A DNA stretch of 64,000 nucleotides from Advenella kashmirensis WT001 (GTDB lineage: Bacteria > Pseudomonadota > Gammaproteobacteria > Burkholderiales > Burkholderiaceae_B): the NCBI RefSeq assembly GCF_000219915.2, contig NC_017964.1, positions 930,001-994,000 of the forward strand, in the 5' to 3' direction. Shown here piece by piece: positions 1-9,682 of the stretch. The position numbers and the translations under genes were made by a program. Each line of letters opens with the position of its first letter. Position 1 is the stretch's first letter. The notes below the pieces were generated by a model. The model worked only from the letters and a program-made list of their open reading frames with translations. It was not told where the DNA came from and searched no databases.

Positions 1-1
1 C

Positions 2-786
2 CATAGCGCTGCAGTGCAGACAGAAGGCGCCAAGTCCCGTATTCGGGCGGAAAGCTTTGCCGATCACTACAGTCAGGCGCGAATGTTTTATCGTAGTCAA
101 TCCGAGGTGGAGCAGGCGCATCTGGCCTCCGCACTGGTTTTTGAACTGTCCAAGGTAGAGACCGAGCATGTGCGCCTGGCGGTCGTGAGCCAATTGCGTA
201 CCATAGACGAGAGCCTGGCAAAACGCGTCGGCGATGGGCTGGGCCTCAAAGCTTTGCCGGCAGCGGTCAAGCCGGTAGTACCTGTCCAGGATCTGGAATT
301 GTCTCCTGCCTTGCGCATTATTGATCGCATGAAAGATACGCTGGAAGGGCGCACCATCGGGATATTGATTGCCGACGGGTCCAATAACGAGAGTATCAAC
401 GCGATGAGAAGCGCGCTGGACAAGGCCGGCGCGGCGGTGAAGCTGGTTGCGCAAAAACGTGGTGTGACACTCAAGGATGGCAGCTACGTGACAGCGGACG
501 GACAACTGGCGGGAACGCATCGATCGTGTTCGATGGCGTGGTCAGTATCCTGCCGATGGCCGAAGCGGAAAAACTGGTGCACGAGGCAGCCGCCATAGAC
601 TGGTTCCGCGATGCCTTCGGGCATTTGAAAGCCATTGCCGCGTGCAAGGGAACGCACAAAATTCTGGAAGCGGCCGGCATCAAGCCCGATGCGGGGGTGG
701 TCGCGCCCGAAGACATCAAGGCGTTTATCAAACTGGCAAAAACGCGGCAGTGGAAACGGGAACCCACCTTGCGGACTTTGGCCTGA
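2..786 (+). CDS. katE: Large-subunit catalase (HPII type), C-terminal part, frameshifted
   Basis: This is the 3' end of a clade-2 monofunctional catalase, which converts hydrogen peroxide to water and oxygen. The gene runs in from the left edge, so the haem-binding core is not in view. What is seen is the tail of the catalase fold (SFADHYSQARMFYRSQSEVEQ) followed by the extra C-terminal flavodoxin/class I glutamine-amidotransferase-like domain typical of HPII (GRTIGILIADGSN, then NASIVFDGVVSI, DAFGHLKAIAACKGT). The frame breaks at about 513, where one base appears to be missing, and the domain continues in the next frame to the stop at 784-786. The family is recognised from these motifs, and the domain order supports it. 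Confidence 0.85.
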
Positions 787-806
787 CAGTTTGCTCTGCC
801 CGTCAG

Positions 807-853
807 AACAACAGGATCACGGGCTGTGTGCCCGGGGGTCTTGTTGTTTGCTT
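807..853 (+). terminator. Probable intrinsic terminator after katE
   Basis: An inverted repeat begins 20 bases after the katE stop. The outer arms are AACAACA (807-813) and TGTTGTT (842-848), and the inner arms are CGGGC and GCCCG around the loop TGTGT. The stem is imperfect in the middle. It is followed by TTTGCTTTT. The facing HTH gene ends at 875, so the hairpin sits between two converging genes. Confidence 0.55.
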
Positions 854-874
854 TTCGGGAGTACCGAATGGTTG

Positions 875-1393
875 TCAGGCCAGGGAGTCCCGGTCTGTGG
901 CCAGCGTCGGGTCCTGGCCTTTTAACTGCGTGAGTGAGGGAACGGCGGCTGGTCGCTCCAGCGTTTCCTGCAAGGTCCAGCCCCGGTCTGTATGGCGCAA
1001 TACGAAATACACATTCTGATTTCGCGCCACCGAGCGCGCTTCAATACGCTGCACCCGTTCCGGGCGGTCCAGATGTACCGCATACATAATGCGGATAAAG
1101 GTGTCGGCGTGCCTGGGAACCTGCCTGGCCGATTCCCATTCCTGCAATTGTGATTCAGTGAGCGCCAGTCGCTTGCAAAGCACGGCAGACGTAATTTGCA
1201 GTTCCCTGCACAAATAACGAAATTCGGCGCCGGACAGCGGCACGCTTTTTACGCAGAGTGCACTGCAAATGGTTCTTTTGAGTCCCTGGGGGTTATGGAC
1301 GACGACGCTCCTGCCATTTCTGGTCTCCTTTATCCGATAACCATTGCTCAGCCAGACGTTCTGCAGGCCACCTTCAACAAATGGATGCATCAT
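875..1393 (-). CDS. HTH transcriptional regulator, MqsA/YgiT antitoxin-like
   Basis: About 172 residues. The N-terminal part carries two cysteines (TICSALCVKSV, near residue 45) but no full zinc-binding CxxC pair. It is followed by an HTH of the MqsA/YgiT type (SGAEFRYLCRELQIT...LAL with TESQLQEWESA), roughly residues 52-85. The C-terminal 50 residues resemble nothing I recognise. ATG codons at 1393 and 1390 both follow a GGGGA motif, so the exact start is uncertain. No mqsR-like toxin lies next to it, so a free-standing DNA-binding regulator is more likely than a toxin-antitoxin pair. The function is inferred from the HTH only. Confidence 0.6.
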   Translation of the reverse strand: MMHPFVEGGLQNVWLSNGYRIKETRNGRSVVVHNPQGLKRTICSALCVKSVPLSGAEFRYLCRELQITSAVLCKRLALTESQLQEWESARQVPRHADTFIRIMYAVHLDRPERVQRIEARSVARNQNVYFVLRHTDRGWTLQETLERPAAVPSLTQLKGQDPTLATDRDSLA

Positions 1394-1444
1394 CAATCCC
1401 CATCAGTCGTTTTTTTGAGTAGGTTTTAAAAAAAGTATACAGGA

Positions 1445-1558
1445 GGTTAACCCTGATATGACAATTTAAAGACAGATTGTCGTCATACTGGCGCAGTCAA
1501 ATTAATACTATTTATTTATTAATTCATCAAAATAATCAATTTAAATTTTCAATTGAAA
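1445..1558. promoter_or_regulatory. AT-rich divergent intergenic region with three inverted repeats
   Basis: This lies between the HTH gene (minus) and the AtuA-type gene (plus). It contains the 8-bp palindrome GGTTAACC (1445-1452), an inverted repeat TGACAAT (1459-1465)/ATTGTC (1475-1480), and the perfect 12-bp palindrome TTTCAATTGAAA (1547-1558). The surrounding 200 bases are much richer in A+T than the genes. These are plausible operators for the flanking genes, but which protein binds is unknown. Confidence 0.4.
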
Positions 1559-1623
1559 TTCAATAGAATGAATTTCACGATATTTCATTAGCACGATAAT
1601 TCATTCGTCAACAGGGAGGACAG

Positions 1624-2993
1624 ATGCAAAGTCTGCTCATAGGCTGTGGCGCCGGCTTTTCCGGAGACCGCATTGATGCTGCCCAGGCAGTGGTCAAGAC
1701 GTTGATTGCGCGCGGACAGCCCGCTGTTCTGATCTTCGAGATGCTGGCCGAACGCACGCTGGCGCTGGGCCAGCTGGCCAAAAACCAGAATCCTGATCTT
1801 GGGTACGAACCGTTGCTGCAGGACGTACTGGCGCCCATTCTGAATGATTGCATTGCCCACCATATTCCCATCGTCAGCAATTTCGGAGCAGCTAATCCTG
1901 TTGCCGCAGCCAGAGCCATTGCTGCACTGGCCATTGAGCAGAATCTGGCCGGCGTCAAAATTGCTGTAGTAGAAGGCGACGATATTCTGGCGAAGGTGGA
2001 TCTTTCCAGTCTGCAGATTTGGGAAGGCGACCGTGAACTGGCTGCTGGCGCCGGCAATCCGATAGCGGCCAATGTTTATCTGGGCGCCAGAGGCATTGCA
2101 CAGGCCCTGGCCGATGGCGCGCAGGTTGTGATTACCGGCAGGGTGGCCGATCCGGCGCTCACGCTGGGCCCAGCCATGGCGCATTTCAATTGGGATTGGC
2201 AGGATTGGGACCGGCTGGCTGCGGCCACACTGGCCGGGCACCTGCTCGAATGCGGCTCACAGGTCACGGGCGGCTATTTTGCCGATCCGGGTTACAAGGA
2301 CGTGCCTGATTTGGCCAATGTCGGCTTTCCCATTGCACAGCTTTTTGAAGACGGCCGGATAATCATTGGCAAGGCCGATCATACGGGTGGCACAGTCAAT
2401 CTGATGACAGTGAAAGAACAGATGCTGTATGAAATTCATGACCCGGCGTGCTATATGACGCCAGATGTCATTCTTGATATTTCCCAGGTGCAGATTGCTC
2501 AGATTGCGCCCGATCAGGTGCAGGTTATCGGCGCGCGCGGCGCACCCCGGCCCGACACGCTCAAGGCCACGGTCTCGTTCATGGGAGACTGGTTTGGCGA
2601 AGGAGAAATTTCGTATGCAGGCCTAATGCTGGGGAGCGTGCAAAGCTTGCGGCAGATGTACTGGGTGAGCGCGCACAGCGGCTGAACGGACCGTGCCGCC
2701 TTCGGCGTGATCTGCTTGGGGTGGTCAGCGTACTGGATTCGGATACAGCGGCGTTGCGTGAGAGTCTGCCGCTAGCCCAGGTCACGGATGTACGCTTGCG
2801 GCTGGCCATCAACGCGCCAGACAAAGCGACCGTGGAGCGCATGATGTATGAAGTCAATGCGTTGTACTGTTGTGGGCCGGCCGGCGGCGGAGGCGTGCGC
2901 ACCAGTGTCAAAAGCAGTGTGCGCACGGTGTCGTACCTGGTCCCGCGCGACCTGGTGCAGGAAAGCTGGCGATATGTTGCGGGAGAGGCATGA
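1624..2993 (+). CDS. AtuA-family protein (DUF1446), frameshifted
   Basis: Resembles the acyclic terpene utilization protein AtuA (DUF1446 family), whose biochemical role is not settled. The N-terminal signature is visible (SLLIGCGAGFSGDRIDAA, then VITGRVADPALTLGP and KADHTGGTVNL), and so is the glycine-rich C-terminal segment (CCGPAGGGGVRTSVKSS). Start ATG 1624 follows the strong ribosome site GGGAGGA. The frame breaks at about 2623: adding one base restores YAGPNAGERAKLAADVL and joins the two halves into about 457 residues. The stop overlaps the ATG of the next gene (ATGA at 2990), so the two are translationally coupled. An acyl-CoA-related catabolic role is inferred from family context. Confidence 0.8.
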
Positions 2994-3316
2994 TGAGCAC
3001 GTGGATAAAGCTGCATGAGATTGCACATGCACGGGCCGGGGATAAGGGCAACCGGCTGAACATTAGTCTGATTCCGTATGACCCGGTGCACTGGCCCCTA
3101 TTGCTGGAGCAGGTTAGTGCGGAAAAAGTCAAGGCATGGTTTGCCCACCGCGGTGCAACGCAAGTGGTGCGCTACGAGTTACCTAACCTGAAGGCACTGA
3201 ATTTCGTTATTGATAACGTGCTTGAAGGGGGGGTGAACAGCAGCCTGAATCTGGATAAACATGGTAAATCAAATTCGTTCCGACTGCTTGACATGTCGAT
3301 ACAGATCGGAACTTAA
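2990..3316 (+). CDS. AtuA-like small ferredoxin-fold protein
   Basis: 108 residues starting at ATG 2990 (or ATG 2993), overlapping the stop of the AtuA-family gene. It resembles the small C-terminal domain found fused to or next to AtuA-type proteins (HEIAHARAGDKGNRLNISLI, then NLKALNFVIDNVLEGGVN). No membrane segment or signal peptide is seen, so it is probably cytosolic. The overlap and pairing suggest the two proteins form a complex or act on the same substrate. No reaction can be stated from the sequence. Confidence 0.75.
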   Translation: MMSTWIKLHEIAHARAGDKGNRLNISLIPYDPVHWPLLLEQVSAEKVKAWFAHRGATQVVRYELPNLKALNFVIDNVLEGGVNSSLNLDKHGKSNSFRLLDMSIQIGT

Positions 3317-3330
3317 AAAGGAGACAATCA

Positions 3331-4303
3331 ATGACAATGAATAATTTCAAATCCAACATCATCCTGGCGCTGGCTGGTATGACACTGGCGGCGGGCAGCG
3401 CCATGGCGGCTACCCCGACAGGCCGATCACATTTGTGGTGCCATTTGGCGCGGGCAGCGGGACCGACAAGCTGGCCAGGGTGCTGGCAGAAGAGGTGTCA
3501 AAACAGGTCGGACAGACGGTGGTGGTGGAAAACAAGGGCGGCGCCAGTGGCTTTATTGCAGCGCAAGACATTGCCCGGGCCAAGCCTGACGGTTATCGCA
3601 TCTTTGTGACCTCCAATACCACGCATGCCAGCAATTCTGCACTGTTCAAGAAGCTGCCATATGATCCGGTCAAGGATTTTGCGCCCATCTCCAAATTGGG
3701 CAATATTCCGCTGGTGCTGGTGGTGAACCCGCAAAGCATTCCATCCAAAACGGTACCGGAATTTATTGAGCACCTGAAGCAAAATCCGATAAAGTGTTTT
3801 TTGGCAGTGGCAGCACCTCCGCCAGAATTGGCGGAGAATTATTCAAGATACTGACTGGCACCAAGATCAGCAATGTCGATTACAAGAGTAATCCGCAAGC
3901 GGTGGTGGACACGGTTGGCGGACAGATTCAGATGATGATCGCAGATGCTGCAACCACACTGCCTTTGGCGCGCGACGGCAAGTTGCGTGCGCTGGCAGTA
4001 TCGACCAGCAAGCGTACCGATATTGCTCCGGATTTGCCAACCTTGGCCGAAACCGGCGTAAAAGGCTATGAGATGGTGGCCTGGTTTGCCTCGTACGCAC
4101 CTGCCGGTACACCTGATGAAGTGATCAAGACATTGAACCAGGCGTTCGTCAAAACGCTGAACGATCCGAAAATCGTGAAAAACCTTCAGATTCAGGGTAT
4201 TGAGGCCGATGCCAGCACGCCGGAAGAGCTGGCACAATTTCAGAAAGCTGAAACTGAAAAATGGGTGGATATCGTTGCCAAGGCCGGTGTTGAAGTACGA
4301 TAG
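3331..4303 (+). CDS. Bug-type tripartite tricarboxylate receptor, frameshifted twice
   Basis: Periplasmic solute-binding protein of the Bug/TctC family, which captures organic acids for TctAB-type membrane partners. A cleavable signal peptide (LALAGMTLAAGSAMAA) is followed by the family core (PFGAGSGTDKLARVLAEE, VGQTVVVENKGGASG, AKPDGYRIFV, and further on PDLPTLAETGVKGYE). Breaks occur near 3408 and 3787. Restoring one base at each (giving AYPDRPITF and NPDKVFFGSGS) yields one uninterrupted protein of about 325 residues. It follows the AtuA pair by 14 bases with its own ribosome site and is probably cotranscribed. No TctA/TctB gene is adjacent. Confidence 0.85.
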
Positions 4304-4365
4304 CAGTTGTCAGGGTGGCTGCCATTGGCGCCACCCAATCAACTACCGGGTTACCCATTACATTT

Positions 4366-5249
4366 GTGAATCTTTCCACCAAACACCTGAAGGCCTTCAA
4401 GGCGCTGGCCACCGAAAAAAACTTTACCAAGGCCGCCAGCCAGTGTCATCTGACGCAGCCTGCGCTGAGCGTGCTGATCCAGAATCTGGAAGAGCAGGTG
4501 GGCGCCAAGTTGTTCGAGCGCAATACGCGCAATGTCATGCTGACCCCGGAAGGCTGCTGTTTGACGCGTTCGCCGATAAACTGCTGGACGACTTTGAGCA
4601 CGCGCTAAGCGAATTGCGACAGCATGTGTCAAAGAAGGCGGGACACGTGACGGTGGCGGCATTGCCATCGGTCGCTGTGGGCAGTTTGATTCCGGCGGTT
4701 GCGCAGTTTAATCGTATCTACCCGGGTGTGTCGGTGGCCTTTATTGATGTGACAGCCGATGAGTGCCTGAATCTGGTCAAGACGCGCAAGGCTGATTTTG
4801 CCGTGACCTTCGTTGGTGAGCATCATCCGGAGCTGATCAGTCAGCCCTTATGTTCCGATTCGTTCTATGTGGTTTGTTCAACTGACCATCCGCTGGCCAC
4901 CAGGAAAAAGCTGCGCCAGCAAGACATACTGGCGCATCCGGTAATCCAGTTTGTACGCAGCACCAGTATTCGGCAGCATCTGGATGCTTCCTTCTATCCG
5001 GAAAAACTCATCACGCATATGGAAGTATCCAATTTGTCCACGGTGGCCGGTCTGGTGGCCAACAATATGGGTATTTCAATTGTGCCGGGTCTATCGCTGT
5101 TTCTTTATACAAAGCCGGCCATTGCCATTATTCCGCTGGAACTGGAAGTGCCGAACCGCATGATTTCACTGGTGCAGGCGCGCGACCGGGTGCAGTCGGT
5201 CGCGGCTCAGGCACTGATCACGCATCTGAAAGAGACGATTAAAGCCTAG
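4366..5249 (+). CDS. LysR-family transcriptional regulator, frameshifted
   Basis: LysR-type activator/repressor. The N-terminal winged HTH is clear (LKAFKALATEKNFTKAASQ, then LTQPALSVLIQNLEEQVG and LFERNTRNVMLTPEG). A substrate-binding domain follows (PSVAVGSLIPAVAQF through NMGISIVPGLSLFL). The frame breaks at about 4557; one added base joins PEGRLLFDAFADKLL. The start is probably GTG 4366 (NLSTKHLKAF); an in-frame GTG at 4315 is the alternative. It lies on the same strand just after the AtuA/Bug genes and may control them or the downstream aldolase-aminotransferase operon. Confidence 0.82.
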
Positions 5250-5283
5250 GATTTTCCCTAGGGCAGCGCCACATCCTGCTAGG
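5245..5283. repeat. Cluster of three CTAG-centred hexamers
   Basis: CCTAGG occurs at 5245-5250 and 5257-5262, and GCTAGG at 5278-5283. The first overlaps the stop codon of the LysR gene. The first two can fold into a six-base-pair hairpin with the loop ATTTTC, but no T-tract follows, so a terminator is unlikely. A similar cluster lies upstream of another LysR gene at 31488-31527. The rest of the interval to 5496 is AT-rich and presumably holds the promoter of the next operon. Confidence 0.35.
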
Positions 5284-5496
5284 TTTGCACCAATTTGGGG
5301 CGTGAAGTTAACCAAGGGCTACCGATCTTGCCGGCAGGTTAACCTTTTGAAATGTCACAAAATATAGCTCCCATATTGCAAGCAAAAAGTAGCCAGTATT
5401 ATTTACATTCCTTTTTGGAATAAATAATAACGCATTAAATTCCCTTTAAGAAAAAAGATGGACTGGGCATGATGCTGTCATCAAGGAGTAAACAAG

Positions 5497-6171
5497 ATGA
5501 CACAGCAAGACCTTTCGATCCAGATCAACCCGTCCAGCCCGGTACTTGAACCCGGCATTGCGGCAGCCCTGCAGCAGATCGTCACCCCGCACCTGAGCGA
5601 TAACCTACACAGACAGGTGGGCGTTGTCGGGCTCCAGCGTTACAACCGGACCGGAAAGCTGGTCGGGACCGCCGTTACCGTACAAACGCGTGCGGGCGAC
5701 AATTTGTACATTTACAAGGCGATGACCATGCTCGAGCCGGGTCACGTGCTGGTCATAGACGCGGCCGGCGATGTGAGCAACGCCTGCATTGGCGAGATCA
5801 TGAAAAAGTACCTGCAGCAGCTCGGATGTGCCGGCATTATCGTCAACGGCGCCATTCGCGATGTGGCTGCGTTTGAAAATGACAGCTTCCCGTGCTACGC
5901 CCGGGGTAATGTGCATCGCGGGCCATACAAGGAAGGTCCGGGCAGGATCAACGTACCGGTCAGCATCGGCGGCCAGGTGATCGCCCCGGGAGATGTCGTT
6001 GTTGCAGATGAAGATGGTATCGTCTGTTTTCCTGTGGGGCAGGCCGAAGCGCTGATCGCCGCAGCGAGGGCTCATGCCGAAAAAGAAGAAAAAATCATGA
6101 ATGAAATAGCGTCAGGTGCTAAAGAGCAAAGCTGGCTGCACCCGCTGCTTGCAACCAAAGGGTTGTACTGA
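5497..6171 (+). CDS. RraA-family aldolase (HMG/CHA aldolase-like)
   Basis: 224 residues with a strong ribosome site (AAGGAG). It belongs to the RraA/dimethylmenaquinone-methyltransferase-like family, whose enzymatic members are class II pyruvate aldolases that cleave 4-hydroxy-4-methyl- or 4-carboxy-4-hydroxy-2-oxo acids to pyruvate plus a second oxo acid. The family signature is present as Glu100-x20-Arg121-Asp122 (NGAIRDVAAF), the residues that bind pyruvate and metal in characterised aldolases. It is the first gene of a tightly spaced operon with an aminotransferase and a polar amino-acid ABC importer. This suggests cleavage of the 2-oxo acid made from an imported amino acid. RNase-E-inhibitor activity is less likely in this context. 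Confidence 0.8.
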   Translation: MTQQDLSIQINPSSPVLEPGIAAALQQIVTPHLSDNLHRQVGVVGLQRYNRTGKLVGTAVTVQTRAGDNLYIYKAMTMLEPGHVLVIDAAGDVSNACIGEIMKKYLQQLGCAGIIVNGAIRDVAAFENDSFPCYARGNVHRGPYKEGPGRINVPVSIGGQVIAPGDVVVADEDGIVCFPVGQAEALIAAARAHAEKEEKIMNEIASGAKEQSWLHPLLATKGLY

Positions 6172-6172
6172 A

Positions 6173-7396
6173 ATGACCACGATGATGACAAGCCCGAACC
6201 CGTTGCTGGCGCAGCGCATGCAGCGCATCAAGCCCTCGCCAAGCATGGCTGCAAAAAAGAAAGTAGACACGCTCAGGGCGGCCGGCAAAGCGATTGTTGA
6301 CTTTACGATTGGCGAGCCAGATCTTGCGACGCCGGAGCATATTGCGACCGCAGCCGTGCAGGCGATCCGGCACGGCGCGACCAAATACACTGCCTCTGCC
6401 GGCGTGCCCGAATTGCTGCAGGCCGTTGCACAAAAATTCGAACGTGAAAACGGCCTTCACTACGCAACCGACCAGCTGGTTGTGGGCACCGGCGCCAAGC
6501 AGTTGATCTATACGGCGCTGGCCGCGACATTGAACGATGGGGACGAAGTTATCATTCCGACACCATTCTGGGTATCTTACCCCGACATGGTTACGCTCAA
6601 TGGCGGCACCCCGGTCATGCTGGCCAGCACGGCCGAGTCGGGTTTCAAAATGTCGGCAGCACAGCTGGAACAGGCCATTACCGATAAAACCAAGTGGCTG
6701 CTGTTAAATAGCCCGAATAATCCGTCAGGGTCGATGTATACCGCGGCGCAGTTTCGCGAAATTGCAGCTGTGCTGGAGCGTCATCCGCAAGTCTATCTGA
6801 TGATTGACGAGATCTACGAACACTTCAGCTATGACGATGTGTATGTATCACTGGCCACCTACAGCGAAACGCTCAGGGCGCGTACTTTGGTGGTCAACGG
6901 CGTATCCAAGGCGTATGCCATGACCGGCTGGCGTATCGGTTATGCCGCAGGTCCGGCGTTTCTGATCAAGGCGATGACGACCCTGATATCACAGACGACC
7001 TCTTGCGCCAGTGAACCCAGCCAACGCGCTGCAGTGGCGGCGCTCACGCAGGACCAGTCTTGCGTGCGAGAGGCCTGCCGCATTTTTCGTGAACGCCGCG
7101 ATGTGATTGTGCCTTTGCTCAATGTGATCGAGGGCATAACATGCACGGTGCCGCAAGGTGCATTTTATGTATTTCCGAGTATCAAGGGGTTGCTGGGCAA
7201 ACGTACACCTGATGGCAAGACCCTTGCGACAGATCTGGATGTTGTGCTTTACCTGCTGGACCATGCCGGAGTGGCGGTGCTTGACGGCACAGCCTATGGT
7301 ACGCCGGGCTTTATAAGAATCAGCTTTGCTACCGATTTGGATGTTATCAGAGAAGGATGTGAAAAGATTGCATCTGCTTGCAGACAACTTGTCTAA
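6173..7396 (+). CDS. Class I/II pyridoxal-phosphate aminotransferase (AspC family)
   Basis: 407 residues from ATG 6173, one base after the stop of the aldolase gene. Fold type I aminotransferase of the aspartate-aminotransferase I gamma group. Visible motifs are DFTIGEPDLATP (residues 43-54), SPNNPSG (180-186), MIDEIYEHF and the PLP lysine Lys246 within NGVSKAYAMTGWRIGY, plus a C-terminal arginine in GFIRISFA. It should exchange the amino group of an L-amino acid with a 2-oxo acid. Its position between an RraA-type aldolase and an amino-acid importer implies it makes the oxo acid used by the aldolase. The exact substrate cannot be read from the sequence. Confidence 0.88.
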   Translation: MTTMMTSPNPLLAQRMQRIKPSPSMAAKKKVDTLRAAGKAIVDFTIGEPDLATPEHIATAAVQAIRHGATKYTASAGVPELLQAVAQKFERENGLHYATDQLVVGTGAKQLIYTALAATLNDGDEVIIPTPFWVSYPDMVTLNGGTPVMLASTAESGFKMSAAQLEQAITDKTKWLLLNSPNNPSGSMYTAAQFREIAAVLERHPQVYLMIDEIYEHFSYDDVYVSLATYSETLRARTLVVNGVSKAYAMTGWRIGYAAGPAFLIKAMTTLISQTTSCASEPSQRAAVAALTQDQSCVREACRIFRERRDVIVPLLNVIEGITCTVPQGAFYVFPSIKGLLGKRTPDGKTLATDLDVVLYLLDHAGVAVLDGTAYGTPGFIRISFATDLDVIREGCEKIASACRQLV

Positions 7397-7422
7397 CAAT
7401 GAAGTTTTCCAGGAAAGTCATC

Positions 7423-8247
7423 ATGAAATTGAAAAACCTATTGACCATATTGCCCATTGTCATGGCATGTGCCAACGTTGCGCAGGCCGACGCGCTAGAC
7501 ACGATCAAGGAGCGCGGCACGCTCGTATGCGGCACGCTTGGCACGTCTGAACCATTCAGTTTCCAGGATCCAAAGACGCGCCAGGTGGTTGGCTATGAAG
7601 TGGACCTGTGCAAGGAAATCGCTGACAGCATGGGCGTCAAACTCGAGGTCAAAATGATTTCAGTGGCCGCACGCATTCCCGAACTGGCGGCAGGCCGCGT
7701 AGATGTAGTGGCCGCCAATTTGGGCTGGTCTGCGGATCGGGCCAAGCAAATTGATTATAGTTATGCCGACTATGTCAGCCCGCAGAAGATATTGATTCGT
7801 CAGACAGATGCCGACAAACTTAAGAAAACTGCCGACCTGGCAGGCAAACGCGTGAGTGCTGTAAGCGGTTCATCATCCGAGGCAGGTGTCAAGCGCCTGA
7901 TCCCGGACATCACGACGGTCACGTTCAAAGATCCATCTACGGCGTTTGTGGCGCTCCAGCAAAAAAAGGTGGATGGTTTCGTCGGATCTGAGCTGATGCT
8001 TCTGAAGTTTGAGCAGAGCGCCCGGAAAACGCCGGTCAAGCTGACCATGATTGAAGATCCGCTTTTTACCGAGTCATGGGGCCTTGGCGTGAAAAAAGGC
8101 GAGAAGGCGCTGCTTGGCAAGATCAATGAAACGATGGTCGGCCTTGAACAATCAGGGAAAGCCCAGCAGATATTCGATCGCTGGTTCGGCCCCGAGACCC
8201 GGTTTCATACCAAGCGGGTATTCAAGATGGAAGAGATCAAAGGCTAG
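7423..8247 (+). CDS. Polar amino-acid ABC transporter, periplasmic binding protein
   Basis: Family 3 solute-binding protein of about 274 residues. ATG 7423 is preceded by AGGAAAG at good spacing and opens a signal peptide (LLTILPIVMACANVAQA). The mature part shows the usual features: IKERGTLVCGTLGTSEPFSF, a central YEVDLCKEIADSMGVKLEV, and LAAGRVDVVAANLGWSADRA. An in-frame ATG at 7399 is less likely because it lies in front of the ribosome site. It is followed by two permeases and an ATPase, giving a complete importer. Confidence 0.88.
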   Translation: MKLKNLLTILPIVMACANVAQADALDTIKERGTLVCGTLGTSEPFSFQDPKTRQVVGYEVDLCKEIADSMGVKLEVKMISVAARIPELAAGRVDVVAANLGWSADRAKQIDYSYADYVSPQKILIRQTDADKLKKTADLAGKRVSAVSGSSSEAGVKRLIPDITTVTFKDPSTAFVALQQKKVDGFVGSELMLLKFEQSARKTPVKLTMIEDPLFTESWGLGVKKGEKALLGKINETMVGLEQSGKAQQIFDRWFGPETRFHTKRVFKMEEIKG

Positions 8248-8265
8248 GGCGCAGGTAGCCGGGAT

Positions 8266-8970
8266 ATGAACTATACATTGGATTTCGCTTCGCTGCTTAA
8301 CGGCCAGTATCCGTGGCTTGTGCTACAGGGCGTTCTGACGACGTTGAAAATGACCCTGCTGGCCTGGCTGATAGCATTTGGTCTTGGCAGTGTCCTGACC
8401 ATCGTACGTACGCTCAATATCCGGGTGATCAATTACCTGATTGCCGTATATGTCGCCTTTCATCGTAATGTGCCCTCGCTGGTTCATATCCTGTTCTGGT
8501 ATTTTGGCGTGGCCTCGATTGTGCCCGAGGCGATCAACGATGCAATCAATGTCATCGGCGGCGAGTTCTTCTATTCGACGATTGCCATCGGCCTGGTTAC
8601 TGCTGCCTATGTGACCGAAGATTTGCGCAGCGCGATCCGTTCGATACCGACAGGACAAATGGAGGCTTCCAGAACCCTGGGCTTGAATTATCTGCAATCA
8701 ATGCGCAAAGTGATTTTGCCGCAGGCGTTTGTGGTCTCCATTCCCACACTCACCAACCAGACCCTGTTGCTGTTTAAAAATACCAGCCTTGCAATGGCAA
8801 TAGGCCTGATCGAATTGACGGGCGCCGGTCGCGAGATCGAGTCGGCAACATTCAAAACGTTTGAAATTTATTTAATAGTAACTGTGATCTATCTGGTGAT
8901 TTCGCTGTGCCTGATGTTTGTCGGTGCAAGCCTGTCCAGAAAGGCCGCCTTCAGTGAAAAACGGCCCTAG
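8266..8970 (+). CDS. Polar amino-acid ABC transporter permease (HisM/GlnP type)
   Basis: 234 residues with about five hydrophobic segments and the inner-membrane permease EAA loop (SIPTGQMEASRTLGLNYLQ, then MRKVILPQA) that contacts the ATPase. It begins 18 bases after the binding-protein gene and forms one half of the membrane pore with the next gene. Confidence 0.88.
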   Translation: MNYTLDFASLLNGQYPWLVLQGVLTTLKMTLLAWLIAFGLGSVLTIVRTLNIRVINYLIAVYVAFHRNVPSLVHILFWYFGVASIVPEAINDAINVIGGEFFYSTIAIGLVTAAYVTEDLRSAIRSIPTGQMEASRTLGLNYLQSMRKVILPQAFVVSIPTLTNQTLLLFKNTSLAMAIGLIELTGAGREIESATFKTFEIYLIVTVIYLVISLCLMFVGASLSRKAAFSEKRP

Positions 8971-8978
8971 GAAACAGC

Positions 8979-9673
8979 ATGTTTGAAATACTTTCCGATA
9001 ACTGGTTGCTGCTGCTGGTTGCCAATACCCCGAGGGGCCGCTGGGCGGGCTGGCTGCCACCATCGTATTGGCCGTGCTCAGCCTGATTTTCTCTTTTCCG
9101 CTGGGTATTGTGCTGGCGTTGTGCCGGATTGGATCTGTGCGCATTTTGTACTGGCCTGCAACCGCAGTGGTATATATAGTGCGCGGCCTGCCGTTGATTA
9201 TGTTTATATTCTGGGCATACTTCATGGTGCCTGTGATCATCAATCGCCCGGTTGCCGGCACCACGACGATGGTGGTCGCGCTGGTTTTCTATGAGAGCGC
9301 CTACATCTCCGAGATTGTGCGCAGCGGCATTCAGGCCTTGCCCGCCGGACAGCTAGAAGCGGGGCGCTCGCTGGGCCTGAGCTATTTTCAGACAATGCGC
9401 AAAGTCATTCTGCCGCAGGCCCTGTTCAATACGATACCCAGCATTCTGAGCCAATTTATTTCAACCGTGAAAGAGACCTCTTTGGGGTTTGTGATCAGCG
9501 TGCATGAACTAACCTTTGCCGCCACCCAGATCAACAGTATATTGCTGACCCGGCCGTTTGAGGTATTCGGCTTGCTGGCATTGACTTACTTTTTTCTCAA
9601 TCTGATTCTGGTCGGGCTGGTCAAGTTGGTTGAGACGCGAATTGAACACAGCCGTATAGCATTTGAAGGGTAG
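8979..9673 (+). CDS. Polar amino-acid ABC transporter permease, frameshifted
   Basis: Second permease of the importer. ATG 8979 gives FEILSDNWLLLLV. The frame breaks near 9019 and continues as YPEGPLGGLAATIVLAVLSL. The EAA loop is intact (ALPAGQLEAGRSLGLSYFQ, then MRKVILPQALFNTIPSI), as are about five membrane segments. The break can be repaired by one base. It lies 8 bases after the first permease and 9 bases before the ATPase. Confidence 0.85.
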
Positions 9674-9682
9674 GAGTTTCGC

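Noticed and set aside
875..1393. Toxin-antitoxin module built on the MqsA-like gene
   Set aside because: No MqsR- or HigB-like toxin frame lies on either side. The neighbours are catalase and an AtuA-family gene.
5245..5262. CCTAGG hairpin after the LysR gene as an intrinsic terminator
   Set aside because: The stem is only six base pairs and no T-tract follows. Listed as a repeat cluster instead.
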